DNA of 64,000 bases from Oryzias latipes (taxonomy: Eukaryota > Chordata > Actinopteri > Beloniformes > Adrianichthyidae), in NCBI RefSeq assembly GCF_002234675.1, contig NC_019871.2:28148094-28212093 (forward strand). Direction: 5' to 3'. Numbering within the stretch: the first letter of the stretch is position 1; every line of letters begins with the position of its first letter. The translations under genes were made by a program, and so were the position numbers. This document shows positions 23,191 through 35,795 of the stretch, piece by piece. The notes below the pieces were generated by a model. That model was given only the letters and a program-made list of their open reading frames with translations. It searched no databases and was not told the origin of the DNA.

Positions 23191-24314
23191 ATTAAGTTCA
23201 TAATACTTAATTTATAATACTGTTCTTATACTTTTTTGTCATTGTTTTTTATTATATACTTTTTATGTCATTGTTCTTATACTTGTTTGAGTGTTTTATT
23301 TTTATCCTTAAGTCTTTTATATGTTTTGTGGCAAATGGACCTTGAGTCTGTAATAAAGCTTTTTATTATTACATATTATTACAACAAAAGTAAATAAATA
23401 AATAAATGAAAGAAATAAAAACACTTGTGGCACCGTAGTGTGTCACTGAAACACAATGTTGTACAGTCTAATGGCTGTGGGGAGGAATAACCTGCAGTAG
23501 CTCCTTCTTGCACTCTGGGTGCTACAGTCTGGTGCTGAAGGAGCTGGTCAGCGCCTCTACAGTTTTGTGCAGGGGGTGGGAGGGGTTATCCATGATGGAT
23601 GTTAGCTTAGCCAACATCCTCCTGTCCACCACCTCCTCGATGGACTCAAGTGTGCAGCCCAGGACAGAGCCGGCCTTCCTAACCAGTTTGTTAAGCCTCC
23701 TCATACCTGCACTGCCCCCCGCCCAGCACACAACCATTAAGGACCACTGAGGCCACCACAGTGTCGCAAAAAGTCCTGAGCAGCTGTCTGCACACGCCGA
23801 ACGACCTCAGTCTCCTCAGCAGGTGGAGGTGACTCTGACCCCTCCTGTACAGAGCATCCGTGTTGTTGGACCAGTCCAGTCTGTTGTTCAGGTGAAAACC
23901 CAGATATTTAAATGTGTCCACGACCTCAATGTCTGAACCCTGGATGTTCACCGTTGAGTGTGGTGGCGAGGAACTCCCGAAATCCAGGACCAGCTCCTTT
24001 GTCTTGCCGGTGTTAAGCAGCAGGTGGTTAATTTTACACCAGCCAACAGAGTCAGAGATGACCCCCCTGTTCCTGCTCGCCCCCCTGATACTCAGCCCGC
24101 AATGGCACTGTCATCTGAGAACTTTTGCAGGTGACAGTGGTGGAGGTCATAGGTGTGGTCCGATGTGTACAGGGAACAGGAGTGGGGAGAGCACAGTCCC
24201 TTGAGGTGCCCCCGTACTGCAGACCACCACATCAAACACACAGTCACGCAGCCTCACAAACTGTGGCCTGTCTGTGAGGTAGCTGATGGTATTGTCCATG
24301 CGACCCAGACAGAA

Positions 24315-24835
24315 ATAGTTGAATCCGGAGGTTAGTGTTCAGTGATGGGAAGTGATAGAAAGTCCTTGTGTCTCTGGGTTGTAAGACGAATGCAGGTGCA
24401 TTGATTAAATGAGTCATTAGGCTACAGGAGCCTCCTACCAGCCTGGGCTGAACGACAGGGAGGAGGTAACTCCTTCACAGAGGGCTCCAGCGCTTGGTTT
24501 CTGGTTCAGGTTTAGCTCGCCATCAATCCCTATGGCCGATTGCAACTAAGTGCACCAAATATGCTGCTTATTCGCGGCGTGTTATACTGGCAGTTGGCTC
24601 CCGTAGCGTCTTAATCCGGCTCTCCTGTCATGGAATGCAATAGCTTCCGGAGTAGTGGCTTATAAAGCTTAGTGATTGGTTGGTCGCGGTCACATGACCC
24701 AAGGCACGCAAGGCACGTCGTACGCACGCAACAGGTGAGGAAGGAAAGGAAAAAAAAAGAAAAACAATGGCCTGAGTTGGCAACCGTGTTACACAAGCAG
24801 TGAGATGTTGGTCCACACCTGCAACCTCCAGCTTC
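24315..24835. other. Insertion of unknown type in the LINE
   Basis: The LINE reverse transcriptase is interrupted between the palm region ending near 24308 and the AFNTIQP motif at about 24847. The inserted sequence has no recognised coding region and no clear terminal repeats. Boundaries are approximate. Confidence 0.45.
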
Positions 24836-25235
24836 CTCCTCAGCAGTTAAGGCTGGATGGTGTTGAAAGCAATGGAGAAATCAAAAAACATGACTCTCAC
24901 AGTGCTCCCAGGGGCCTCCAGGTGAGACAGGGCCCGATGCTGCAGGTAGATGATGGCGTCATCCACTCCGATGCCTGGTTGATATGCAAACTGCAGCGGG
25001 ACCAGTGCTGAGCTCACCTGGGTGCGGAGATGTCTGAGGATGATCCTCTCCATAGCCTTCATCAGGTGGGAGGTTAAGGCGACAGGTCTGAAGGGGTTCG
25101 GTTCCGTGGGACGAGGTACTGTTGGAACCGGAATCAGGCAGGAAGTCCTCCAGAGGACTGGTACCTTCTCCAGTGTGAGGCTCATATTAAATATGAACAG
25201 CATCACCTCACAGAGCTGGTCTGCACACTAGGGGT

Positions 25236-25830
25236 GTTAGAGAAAATCGATTCGGCAAAATATCGCAATAGCTCATTTGGCGATTCTTGTATCGATTCAA
25301 AATGCTGCCAGGATGATATTTATTAAACGATTTCTGAGCCTCCTTTAGTGTCTGACTCTTGGTTTCCAATTCACCCTCCGACCGCTGGTTGGCAGCAGAG
25401 AACACGGAGCCTGTTAGAGCAGCACCACTCCACACAGAACAAAAGGAAGACTGCAGCCATAGGCAGCTTGTTTTGTTGTTTTGAGACATGAACTACTTCG
25501 TTTTTACTTGGGATGGATACCAAACAGAAACTCTGTACAATGTTGCTGCCAGTAACATGTAAAATCGCTGATTGTGGTGCTTTTTAGCGGCTCACATAAA
25601 AACGAGTGAAGCACTGCAGCAGCACAGCGGCTAACGCACTTAGCATCTGCTAAAATGCTATCGGCAAAGCGAGCCAATATTCTGCAGAACCTCCCAGCAA
25701 CAGATTCTAGTTTGGCGACCTGATGGATAAGAAGGATGTGTACAACGCTCTGAAAAAAGGCCGACATCGTGGTGATCAGCGTTACTGGTTTACTTCCACG
25801 TGTGAGAAAGCGTGGCTGCAATGGTGCAGA
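25236..25830. mobile_element. Probable DNA-transposon fragment in the LINE
   Basis: It begins at about CTAGGGGTGTTAGAG with a run of ATCGATT-type words (AAAATCGATTCGGC, TATCGCAATAG), a pattern seen at the ends of fish hAT-like elements. The LINE resumes after about 25830. Neither terminal repeats nor a target duplication could be confirmed, so the class is a guess. Confidence 0.35.
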
Positions 25831-26397
25831 GCAGATTGATATGTAAACAAAGCCTCAACAAAGCCTTAACAGTCCCTTTGCTTCAGTTGGAGGAAGGGCA
25901 GAGTGGACTGCTTGGTCCTGAGGTGTTAACAGCTGCAGCTGGGAAGAGACGCCTGAGCTGGAAAGGTGTGAAGAGGGGGCCATGTGGATGGAGACTGGGG
26001 GCTGGGCAGGATCAACTCTGTTAAAGAACAGATTCAGTTAATTTACCCAGGCTTGGTCACCTGTGACCTGGCGAACATTTACAGCCTCAGCGTGGCCCGA
26101 GATGTGTTTCAGACCCCTCCACACATCACAGATGTTGCTCTGTTCCAGGCGCTGCTCCAGCTTCTTCCTGTAGCAGTCGTTGCACTTCCTGATGTTGTAT
26201 TTCAGGTCCCTCTGTATTCTGCGCAGCTCCTCCTCCTTGTCCGCAGAGAGAAGCCCTTTTCTTCTCACTTAAGAGGGTCTTCAACTCAGGAGTGACCCAG
26301 GGCTTGTTGTTAGAAAAACACTGCACTGTTTTTGTTGGCACTGTGTTTTCCATGCCGAAATTAACATAGTCCGTGTTGCAGTTGGGAGACTCACCGG

Positions 26398-27528
26398 GGT
26401 TACATGGGCAAAATATCTTGATCGGATCAATGGTCGGATTAAAATCCAACTGTGTACATGTAATCAGAAAACCTTTTTCCGATTAGAACAAACGTTCACA
26501 TGGTCACACTTTCGGTCAGAATAAATCATTTGGGAATGCGCAGTAGTGTTGAAAATACCGGAAACGGAAATGAGTCCCGATGTAAACAAGCCGAGCGGCT
26601 ACATACATATAGTTAGCAGCTCCGTAATATACGAAATGATCTTCTAAACATGCTTTTATTATTGTTATAGTTATTATGAAGCACCTGTTCGCTCATGATT
26701 TTATTTTTAATCCGAGTGGTCAGTGCTTTTTTTGTGGCAGAACAAAGCCGGAAGAACTGTTAGGTGAAGGCTAACTTGCGCTAACAACAACATTTAGCCT
26801 GGATGAACATAAAATCGATGCGGGAAATGCTGCATTCTTCATTTTGGCTTCACGTAAATACGTGGGAATAACATTAGCCTTTATTTTGTCGTGACACAAC
26901 TAGAAACACAAATCCACGTGATTGTTTGAACAGATTCTAAGGACTGAGCGTCATTTCTGCTTTGAAAAGCTCACACCGCCCCAAACAAAGCCGCTGTGTG
27001 AGATGGAGACATGGTTCTCCTGAATTCAGCTGAAGTCCGGCTGCTGAGCTCAGAGACATGGTTTTCTCCGTCCACCGGCAGTCGCGTCCAGACCGTGCAG
27101 GGTCCAGACATCAAGGGGCACGAAGCGCTCCTTCCTCCCTGGCGCCCCCCCTTGCGAGGGGTGTCGGAGAAGATAGGAAGGGAGATCAAGGAGCCCGCGG
27201 GGCAAGGGCGGAGTGCAGAGGTGTCCGCGATTTGCACCGGGCGTCCACGGAGCAGCGGGTCGGTCCTGTTTGAGCTCCAAAGCCTTTTCTGGAGCGAAAC
27301 ATCCATCTATGCATGACGTAAACCAGAGCCGTAGTGACACATGATCGGAATGAACCGTTAAATGCAACACGATTGGATGAAAAAATCGGCATAACCCACC
27401 TATCTCGATCGGAAAGAAATTTTGATCCGAACGAGTCTGATCGGGGCAGAGTATTCCGAACAGCGTGTTTACATGACGCATTTATCTTCCGATCAGGCGT
27501 TCTTTCCGATTACTTTTGCCCATGTTAA
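26398..27528. mobile_element. DNA transposon with imperfect terminal inverted repeats, nested in the LINE
   Basis: The left end GTTACATGGGCAAAA and the right end TTTTGCCCATGTTAAC are imperfect inverted repeats. Further in, both ends carry words such as TCCGATTA and GATCGG. The LINE endonuclease lies on one side (from 27575) and its linker on the other (to 26396), so this is an insertion. No transposase is seen in the about 1.1 kb, so it is non-autonomous. The superfamily is unknown and no target duplication was found. Confidence 0.65.
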
Positions 27529-28145
27529 CACAGCTAGTGTCAATGTCCTCCCCGTGTGGACTGCAGACAACGTCCTAGTCTGTGGTGCTAAAACAGTCCC
27601 TTAGTCGCTCTGTTATCTCCTCAGTCCAGATCTTCACCGTTTTAATCTGTGGTTTCTGCTGTTTCACCACTGGAGTGTAAGCAGAGGAGAGATGAACCAG
27701 GTTGTGATCAGAGCGTCCTAAAGGGGGGAGGAGGGCAGAAATATATGCATTTTTCACATTAACATATAAAAGGTCAAGGGTTTTACTGTCCCTTGTATGA
27801 CATTTTACATACTGGGTGAAGTTGGACAGGGTGGCGTAGAGGGGGCTGCATATATGGTTAAAGTCCCCAGAGATCAGAATCAGGGCCTGCGGGTGTTGTG
27901 TCTGCAGCTGGGACACGGTGCTGTGCACGCGCTCACAAGCAACAGCAGCGTCGGCCGATGGGGGGATGTAAACAGTCACCACCAGCACATGGGAGAACTA
28001 CCGTGGAAACAGTATGGCTGAACGCTGACTGCCACCAGTTCAATGTCCTTGCTGCAGTGCTGTTCTTTAACAGTGATATGGTTTGGATTACACCACCTGT
28101 CATTCACAAACACCGCCAGACCACCGCCTTTCTTCTTTGTGCTCT

Positions 28146-28837
28146 GCGACGCGCTCCGGTCCTCTCGGTGTGTGTAACTTTCATTTACTTTATGAATACT
28201 TCAGGATTCGCTTATCACACGCACATCAATTGTACGTCCCGTTTTCAAGATGTCGTTCATCAACCACATTTCACGTCTGTCAAAAGAAATGTATTTGAAA
28301 TCTTGTTTCTTTCTTAATTCTTCAGTTCCTTGTCGCACAAGCCAAGCAAGGTACACTGATGCTCTCCCTAAGATGTGGCGGATACTTTCTACGACCCTCC
28401 ATGGGCCCGGAAAACCCCAAACTCCACAGTACCCGTAATGGTCAATCCTCGTACGGGAGCATGTGACTGAGGCATTAAATGATGGCTTAACAAAGACTAT
28501 GAAATGTCTTAGTTCACCACAGTCAGGGATGCTCGGCTCTACTGATTGGAATCAGCTGTGGACACTCACCTCATCTACCACCAGCCTTCATAAGGAGATT
28601 CAGTCCCAGCATTTATCGCCAGTTCGTTGCCCCTAATCGTGCTGATGTCTGTTTTTTTTCCAAGAGCTGTCAACGTCCTGAACAAAATGTGAACCTCAAA
28701 ATAAAAAATCATGGTAACACCTGTATACCAATCATGTGCAATATCGAACAGTCTAGAAGTGCAATAAAAGTTACGTTCAATTCATGTATGTAAGCTGAAA
28801 AAATGTACATATCCATAGTTCCACATATTTTCTATTA
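28146..28837. other. Intergenic sequence between transposons
   Basis: No supported exon. The stretch 28330-28680 has some CpG-containing, LTR-like composition, but no TG...CA ends or flanking duplications were found. Confidence 0.35.
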
Positions 28838-29368
28838 CAGTGGTGGACAAAATTGTTGGTACCCCTCAGTTAAAGAAAGAAATTCCACAATCCTCACTAA
28901 AATGACTTGAAACGTTCAAAAGTAACAATAAATTAAAATTTAGTGAAAATTAAATAATAAAAATCAGCCATTACTTTTGAGCTGTTGATTAACAGAATTA
29001 TTTAAAAAAAACAACTAATGAAATAAGGCTGGACAAAAATGATGGTACCTCCATAAAAGACTGAGAACTAATTGGGGTCATGATGAACTCAGGTATGTCC
29101 TTTAAATCAGTGTTTTTCAACCAGGGTGCCGCGGCACACTAGTGTGCCGTAGGAGATGGTCAAGAGTGCTGTGGGAAATTGCCCTCATTAATCATTCACT
29201 GATCTAAAAATTTCCCATCTCCAGGATTGAGCTCTGTGTTCATCCAAACAGGCCCTGATAAAACACTGAGGAGTTAGGAATATAAAAGATCGTAAAATAC
29301 TTTTTCTTTGCGTTTATTTTATTTTATTAAAGACATTTTAATAAGAATGACGCGATTCAGCGAGTAAG

Positions 29369-30741
29369 CCCTGGCTGCAGCCTGCAGAATGGGTCATCAT
29401 AGTGGAATGCTTTGATTGCAGAGGAATGTGAACACGCTGTGGAATGTTAACCCCGCCCACGCTGAGCCCGTGCATTTGATTCACCTTTGTCACAGCAGTT
29501 GTGATTGCAGGAAAGGGGAAGAATCAGTGGAGCACATTTTGTGTCATTGTGAATTGTATGAGGAAGAAAGAGAACAGAAGGAGGAAAATTTGAATGGTGC
29601 AATTTTTTTTATGTATCACTCAAAAAAATGATTCAAGCCCCTCTTTCATGTAACACAATAAAATTCTGTATGTTTTATTAAAAAATATTTATTTTAAAAG
29701 ATTGTATCTACATTTAATTGACCTAACACAAAATGTATAAATAGTTTCCCCTATAACTCCAGTAATCCAAAATAATTGAGTTCAAGTAAGGGGCATGCTG
29801 TTGAATGCTGTTTTCCTGTTTCTCTTTATTCTTTTTGCCGTCTCACGGCTACAATTTTTCACCTATTTTAACCATTGAACTTTTAAAATGTTCAACTCCT
29901 TCATCTAATGTAATGCCTGGTATGACTATTAGTCCTTCAAATCCTTCGACTTTTCAAAAGTGAAAACTTTAGTTCGCTTTTTCCACGTAAAAAACGAAAC
30001 TGTGGCATGAAATCGCTTCAACTCGGCTTCTCCCAATAAGACGAAAGACGATCATGATCACGTGCGTGATCACCGGTGTGATAGCTCAGTGGCTTAGATA
30101 GCGGGTTAACAACTCAGAGGTTCTGAGTTCGAATCTAGCATTAGACCGTTGTTGCTTATTTTTTTTTCCTTTGCCTTTCTTGATAAAATTTAGTTCGACT
30201 AACTCGATTATATTTCATTACATGGAAGAATTTACTTTGAGGTGGGGTTACTCATATTTATTGGATGTAAATCCTGACAAAACAATTAAATTGAGTTCAT
30301 CCAATGAGTTATTTTTTGAGTCTGTGAGGCCAGACAGAATTTATTAATTCCCTAATGCATGCACATGGAAACTTGTAAAAGGCATAAGAAGGCAGGAATC
30401 ATGGTAGAAATTCCCTAATTCAATTAAATATTTTTATTTTATTTTAGCACATACAATGAAAAAGGGATCATGAATACAAAGAATGCATTAGGATAATACT
30501 AAACTTTAACAAAAAAGACTAAGCTAAACTGATATCCCTGCCCTTAGACCCCCCCCCTTCACAGTAAGGAAAAACTCCTTAAAAACCCGTAGGTGGCAAT
30601 ATTGCACATGGAAACTTGTAAAACCACCAAAGAAGAAGACGGGCTCAGCATGGGCGGGGCTAACATTCCACAGCGTGTTCACATTCCTCTGCAATCAAAG
30701 CATTCCACTATGATGACCCATTCTGCAGGCTGCAGCCAGGG
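29369..30741. repeat. Inverted repeat with 103-bp arms inside the hAT element
   Basis: Arms 29369-29471 and 30639-30741 are reverse complements with two mismatches seen by eye, separated by about 1.17 kb. Transcription across them could form a long hairpin. It may reflect an inverted duplication in the element's history. Confidence 0.9.
30075..30147 (+). other. tRNA-like segment
   Basis: It has an A-box-like TAGCTCAGTGG (30082-30092) and a B-box-like GAGTTCGAATC (30125-30135) at tRNA spacing. First and last seven bases (GGTGTGA and TTAGACC) pair at six of seven positions. A seven-base loop TTAACAA would place AAC as anticodon. The T-arm and anticodon stems pair poorly, so a working tRNA is unlikely. 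A SINE head or tRNA relic is the better reading. Confidence 0.45.
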
Positions 30742-31477
30742 GTAGTTGGATTCAGCTGCACCTTCGGCTGTACTTGGGAAAAGTCCCGTCCCTTTGACTG
30801 TCTCCACCAATCATTCTTGAGGGGCTTAATCACATGTCATCGGTCTGACCAATCAGAAGTGCTTAAAGTCTTCACTTCCTTGTCCCGATTTAGCTCGTAA
30901 AGTCGCTCAGTTCTAACAAAAATACCAGCTAAAGCTCGTCTTTAGCGATGTAGCTTTCCACAGAATCCGGTGTCAAACCGTGGAACAAGTGAACAAAACA
31001 ATGAAGCTCCGAAAAGCGATCTTCGGCCGTTTCATGCACTACATCTCCCATGATGCATTGGGTTGTGAGAGTGACAGCGCATAAGGAGATCTGTTGTTAA
31101 ACGTCTTGAAACCAACGAACACACATCAAACTGTTTTTAAATCTTCTAACTTAACTTTTATTGCATCTTTTAGAAAAAAACAGCTGCAGTTTCCAGCTTT
31201 TTCTGCAACAATTATCTCAAAAATGCATGTGAGATTGTGGAGGGGCTGTAGATCAATACAGACTCTGAGTTTCTCCTTTTTTTTAAATTTTTGGATGCTG
31301 GTGTGCCGCGGGATTTTTTTTAAGGTTAAAGTGTGCCGTGGCTCAGAAAAGGTTGAAAAACGCTGCTTTAAATGACATCACAGCTGTTTTCAAGCCCATA
31401 ATCAGTCAGTCTGCATATTTAAAGGGAGACAAATAGTCACGTTGCTGTGTGGAGAAAAGGTGTGTACCACACTGAAC

Positions 31478-32270
<793 letters not shown>

Positions 32271-32599
32271 TGCAACAAAATCTTAAGACATGGGTACCAT
32301 CATTTTTGTCCGGCCCTATTTCATGAGTTTGTTTTTTAAATTAATTCTGTTAATCAACAACTCAAAAGTAATGGCTGATTTTGATGATTTTATTTTATTT
32401 TTCAATAAATTTTAATTTATTGTTACTTTTGAACGTTTCAAGTCATTTCAGTGAACATTGTGGACTTTCTTTCTTTAACTGAGGGGTACCAACAATTTTG
32501 TCCACCACTGTATCTCTTTTATTCTAATATGTTGGTAACTTATTTTATTTTTGCTTGAGCAGTTGGAGAGCACCAGTATTTCGTTATTTCAAGCCTCTT

Positions 32600-33047
32600 G
32601 CGTACAATGATATTAAAGGATTCTGATTCTGGCCGCCAAGTTAAGTCTTGTAGTCAAAGATACCTAGTTACTTTCCTCGTCTTGTCGCTCTTCTCTCAGG
32701 TTCTTCACCACGAGTGTCCACCTGGTATCCTCTTCTCCACGAGCTGCTCGATCCGTCTTGCTCCAGCTACGCTACTTAAGTCACGCCACGTTCCTGCCTC
32801 GCTCGCTCCTGCCACGACTCCAGCCAAGAATCATGTCAGCCACGAAATCCTCCCGCCACGCTTCGAATCCAGCTCCGACATCATTGAAGCATCGGCAAGA
32901 CTGCCTACTTCTGAAATTCATTCTACGAACTCTTACTACGCCTTCACCTTTATGTCCTGGAAAAATAAATCTGTTAACCAACTACTTCGCCTGAGTTTTC
33001 CTCCGGGTTCCAGCATCTGGGTCTGCCACGTCATACACATCATGACA
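32600..33047 (+). repeat. Probable LTR fragment
   Basis: It has an AATAAA (32964-32969) followed by a GC-richer stretch with CATCTGGGTCTGCCAC and an end CATCATGACA at 33047, the layout of a fish gypsy LTR 3' end. The start is not identifiable and there is no target duplication. The open frame 32598-33122 is probably incidental. Confidence 0.45.
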
Positions 33048-33124
33048 AACAAAACAGTAAACAAATCTCGTTTTGAAACCACAGCCATTAAAAATAACAA
33101 CATGCATTTAGATTATTTATGATA

Positions 33125-33959
33125 TTGATCATTTCACTCATCAAAAAATCGTATTATTTGAAGGCATTCCTCTCCTTCCTCAAAAACAGTTCCATCCCCC
33201 TGTCATGTAGATCATAGTCTTCAGTTCCATCATGAAGTCCTTTTCTATTCCATCAAGGCCAGTGCTGAGAGCCCAGTTTGTCCAGTTGTGTTTCTGGGTA
33301 GGTTTTAATTCGCTTTAGTGCCGAAAATGTCCGCTCTTCAGACACAGTGAACACGGGGACGGTCAGCGGCAAACACACAAATCTGTTCAGCTGCTCATTA
33401 TTTCACTCAGATTTTTCTGATGAAGGCAGTCAAGGAGATCAGTGGGAGATTTCCCTGCTAAATCTTCCAAGGAGTACATTACAGTCAGCTCAGTTTTCAT
33501 CTGAGACGGAAAAAAGTGCTCCGTGGCTCTGTGTCAAACTGGACAAGGCTGTATGTGACTTCCTGAAACTTCTGTCCAATCAGAAGGTCTGAATACTGTG
33601 ACGTAAGCCTGCTAGAAGGCCCTGCTGACACCAACTCAAAACCTGATTGGTTGAGGAAATGAATGACCGACATTGATTTTGCATTACGGGACCTTCAGAA
33701 CCGATAGTGAAGGACTCTTTAGCTCTGACCCAGCCTGGCAACAAGAAACAGCTGAAATGCGATTGGTTCAATGCTCCACTATGAAAACATGTCTGTCTGG
33801 AAGCAGCAAAACCATCATAAACACAATAAAATGAAATGGACAGATCATTTAGAATTATTGAAGGAATATGCATGGATAATAATAATATAAGTAACAAATG
33901 ATTCAGAAATTCTTTAGGCCTTTAGAGAGGGCCTTGAAGGCCCTGACGGCCCACCACTG
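33125..33959 (-). mobile_element. Decayed hAT transposon with transposase C-terminal fragment
   Basis: On the minus strand the right end starts CAGTGGTGGGCCGTCAGG at 33959, a hAT-like terminus. Near 33300-33400 the minus strand encodes TVSEERTFSALKRIKTY, the conserved hAT dimerisation region, with degenerate codons after it. Stops break the frame and the other terminus was not found, so this is an internally deleted relic. Confidence 0.65.
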
Positions 33960-35376
33960 GGTTTGGTGACGTAAAGTGACTCAGATGTTGAGTAAAATCT
34001 GTCGGAAATATCAATGTAACATTTTTCAATCTGATCTGAAAGGCAGAATGGTAACTGGCTGCTGACAGGAGGAGGTTGTTTATTGGCTGATTGGTTGAAA
34101 TGGAATATTTATGTCCAATGTCAACGATTGTAAATTGAGTTTGTGCCCATAGATGTGAATCGGTGTGTGTTTGGATTGGTAGAAAGAACACTTGAGCTTG
34201 AACTTTGGAAATGTGAAAAAAGCTATAATCTTTTTTTGTTTTCATATTTGCTCAAATACTTTCTTTGGAAAACAACACGGACAAACTGCTATTTTAAAAG
34301 CACAAAACAGTTCTGCTGTAGCAACTTCTTTTTTTCAGATGCGCACATTAAACTAAACTTATTTGCATCTGTGGACATCCTATTACAACTGTGAAATACA
34401 TTTGAAAGAACCATGTCTCCGTAGAGCACATGTTTTCATATGGACATCTGAATGTGTAGTGATGTGTGGTTGTGCACAAAAATGCAACAGTAATTTTTTG
34501 GCATTGATCATGTTGAGCCTTCAGCATCTTTGATCATCCATTTCGATGTTAATCTCCTTACATCCTCTGTTCTCGTTTCTCTGTTTTCTGCACATCTACC
34601 CTTTCCCCTCTTTACCTTTGTTTTTCTCTCCCGCCCACATTTTTTCATTTCCACTCCACATATCTACCTCTCTTGTTTTCCCTTCTTCTGTGAAGATTTT
34701 CCAAAACAAAACCAATGATTGAATATTTCATAAAAAGTTGAAAATAACAAAGGAGCATTTACAAATCTGTCTATCTTTTTCATCTGGATATGACAAACAG
34801 GAGAAAAATTCAAATGTATTATATTCTACTCCACAAACGTATTCATATTCCAGGGGTGTGAGTAGTAGCAATGTCAGTATGCATTTTTCTTTGACTTTTT
34901 CCTTTTTAAACTAAAAGAGTTCATTCAAACAACCTATTGGACTCTAAAACTCAGATGATCAGACTACTTGGTACCATTTTCTCTGATGTCAAGTTGTTTA
35001 GATCAAACAACATTTGGAAGGGATAAAAGAATTTGTGAAAAAAAGTCCCAGAAACAAAAAGTCATCCTGTTGGAAACTCTTTTTCGTTGTTTGACTGAGT
35101 CAAACAAGTTTTTCTGCCTTTCTTTGGTCAAAAATGGCAAAGCTCTCCCACAAAAATTCCACTTTGTGGTGAGTAATATATTTTATGTGTTCATCTCACA
35201 GAAGAATATGGGCTATTTATACAGTATACCACAATGTACTAGAAAATTTCTAGCCAAAATCTTATCTAGGATGCATTTTGACAACAATTCACTTCATGTA
35301 ATTATTTGTGGTTGCTGATATGATTCATTGTCAATATTTGTTTATTTTCAAGGATCTGATTCATTGACCTAAAATG
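33960..35376. other. Intergenic sequence, nothing recognised
   Basis: AT-rich. Short frames such as 34968-35318 show no motif or splice context. Confidence 0.4.
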
Positions 35377-35388
35377 GATCCAGAACAT

Positions 35389-35783
35389 TCATTCATTTTC
35401 TATACCGTTTTATCCCTTTCGGGGTCATGGGGCTGCCGGAGCCTATCCCGGCCACTTGTGGGCGAAGGCAGGGGGGACACCCTGAACAAGTCGCCAGTTT
35501 GTTGAAGGGTAGAATGTCCTCACTCACACACCCATTCACTCCCGCACTCACACCTATGGTCAATTTAGAGTTGCCAATTAACCTATGAAGCATGTTTTTG
35601 GATGGTGGGAGGAAGCCGGAGACCCCAGAGAGAACCCACGCATGCACGGGGAGAACATGCAAACTCCACGCAGAAAGGTCCCCCATTGATGTTCTATTTT
35701 TCATGTCCCCCAGCCGGGACTTGAACCGGGGGCCTTCTTGCTGTGAGGCAAGAGCGCTAACCACTGCGCCACCGTGCAGCCCA
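35389..35783 (-). mobile_element. tRNA-derived SINE with 12-bp target duplication
   Basis: Read on the minus strand it begins GGGCTGCACGGTGGCGCAG and has a B-box-like GGTTCAAGTCC, then the fish SINE body, ending near AAATGAATGAATG. It is flanked by GATCCAGAACAT at 35377-35388 and 35784-35795, a clean target duplication. The open frames on it are artefacts. Confidence 0.85.
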
Positions 35784-35795
35784 GATCCAGAACAT

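Larger units (their letters stand above)
20008..23385 (+). mobile_element. Broken non-LTR retrotransposon (endonuclease plus reverse transcriptase)
   Basis: An apurinic-type endonuclease starts at 20008 (SYNCRGLR, then CLQET) and continues with NIYI and SDHIPF-type motifs to about 20930. Reverse transcriptase pieces follow in several frames: 21348-22091 (NRPIALASVLSMVLERIL, then QFGFKP, then CFIDASK) and 22251-22721 (LMYADDLVVFSPSS, containing the catalytic YADD). The 3' UTR runs to about 23385 with a GTAATAAAG end. Frame breaks, one inverted-repeat insertion (20600-20806) and one short retroposon insertion (23064-23190) make it dead. The clade was not decided. Confidence 0.85.
23410..28145 (-). 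mobile_element. Broken L2/CR1-like LINE
   Basis: Read on the minus strand: endonuclease fragment (about 28140-27575, with VYIPPSADAAVA, ISGDFNH and GRSDHN), linker (26449-26038), then reverse transcriptase (25206-24847: RPVALTSHLMKAMERI, then DFSIAFNTIQP; 24300-23691: GAPQGTVLSPLLF, FSDDSAI in place of the usual FADD, then TFKYLGFHLNNRLDW) and C-terminus to 23522. Several stops and frame shifts are present. Three stretches do not belong to the LINE (24315-24835, 25236-25830 and 26398-27528). The clade comes from remembered motif patterns, not from a search. Confidence 0.8.
29108..31365. mobile_element. hAT-type element nested in the Tc1 element
   Basis: Ends CAGTGTTTTTCAACC and GGTTGAAAAACGCTG are inverted repeats, followed inward by related GTGTGCCG words on both sides. 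It is flanked by an exact 8-bp duplication CTTTAAAT (29100-29107 and 31366-31373), the hAT signature. No transposase is visible, so it is non-autonomous. Inside are two 103-bp inverted arms and a tRNA-like segment. Confidence 0.92.

Noticed and set aside
30075..30147. A functional tRNA gene
   Set aside because: The boxes are good, but T-arm and anticodon stems pair poorly and it lies in a transposon.
32598..33122. 174-codon open frame as a host gene
   Set aside because: Composition and end sequence fit an LTR fragment. No domain or splice context.
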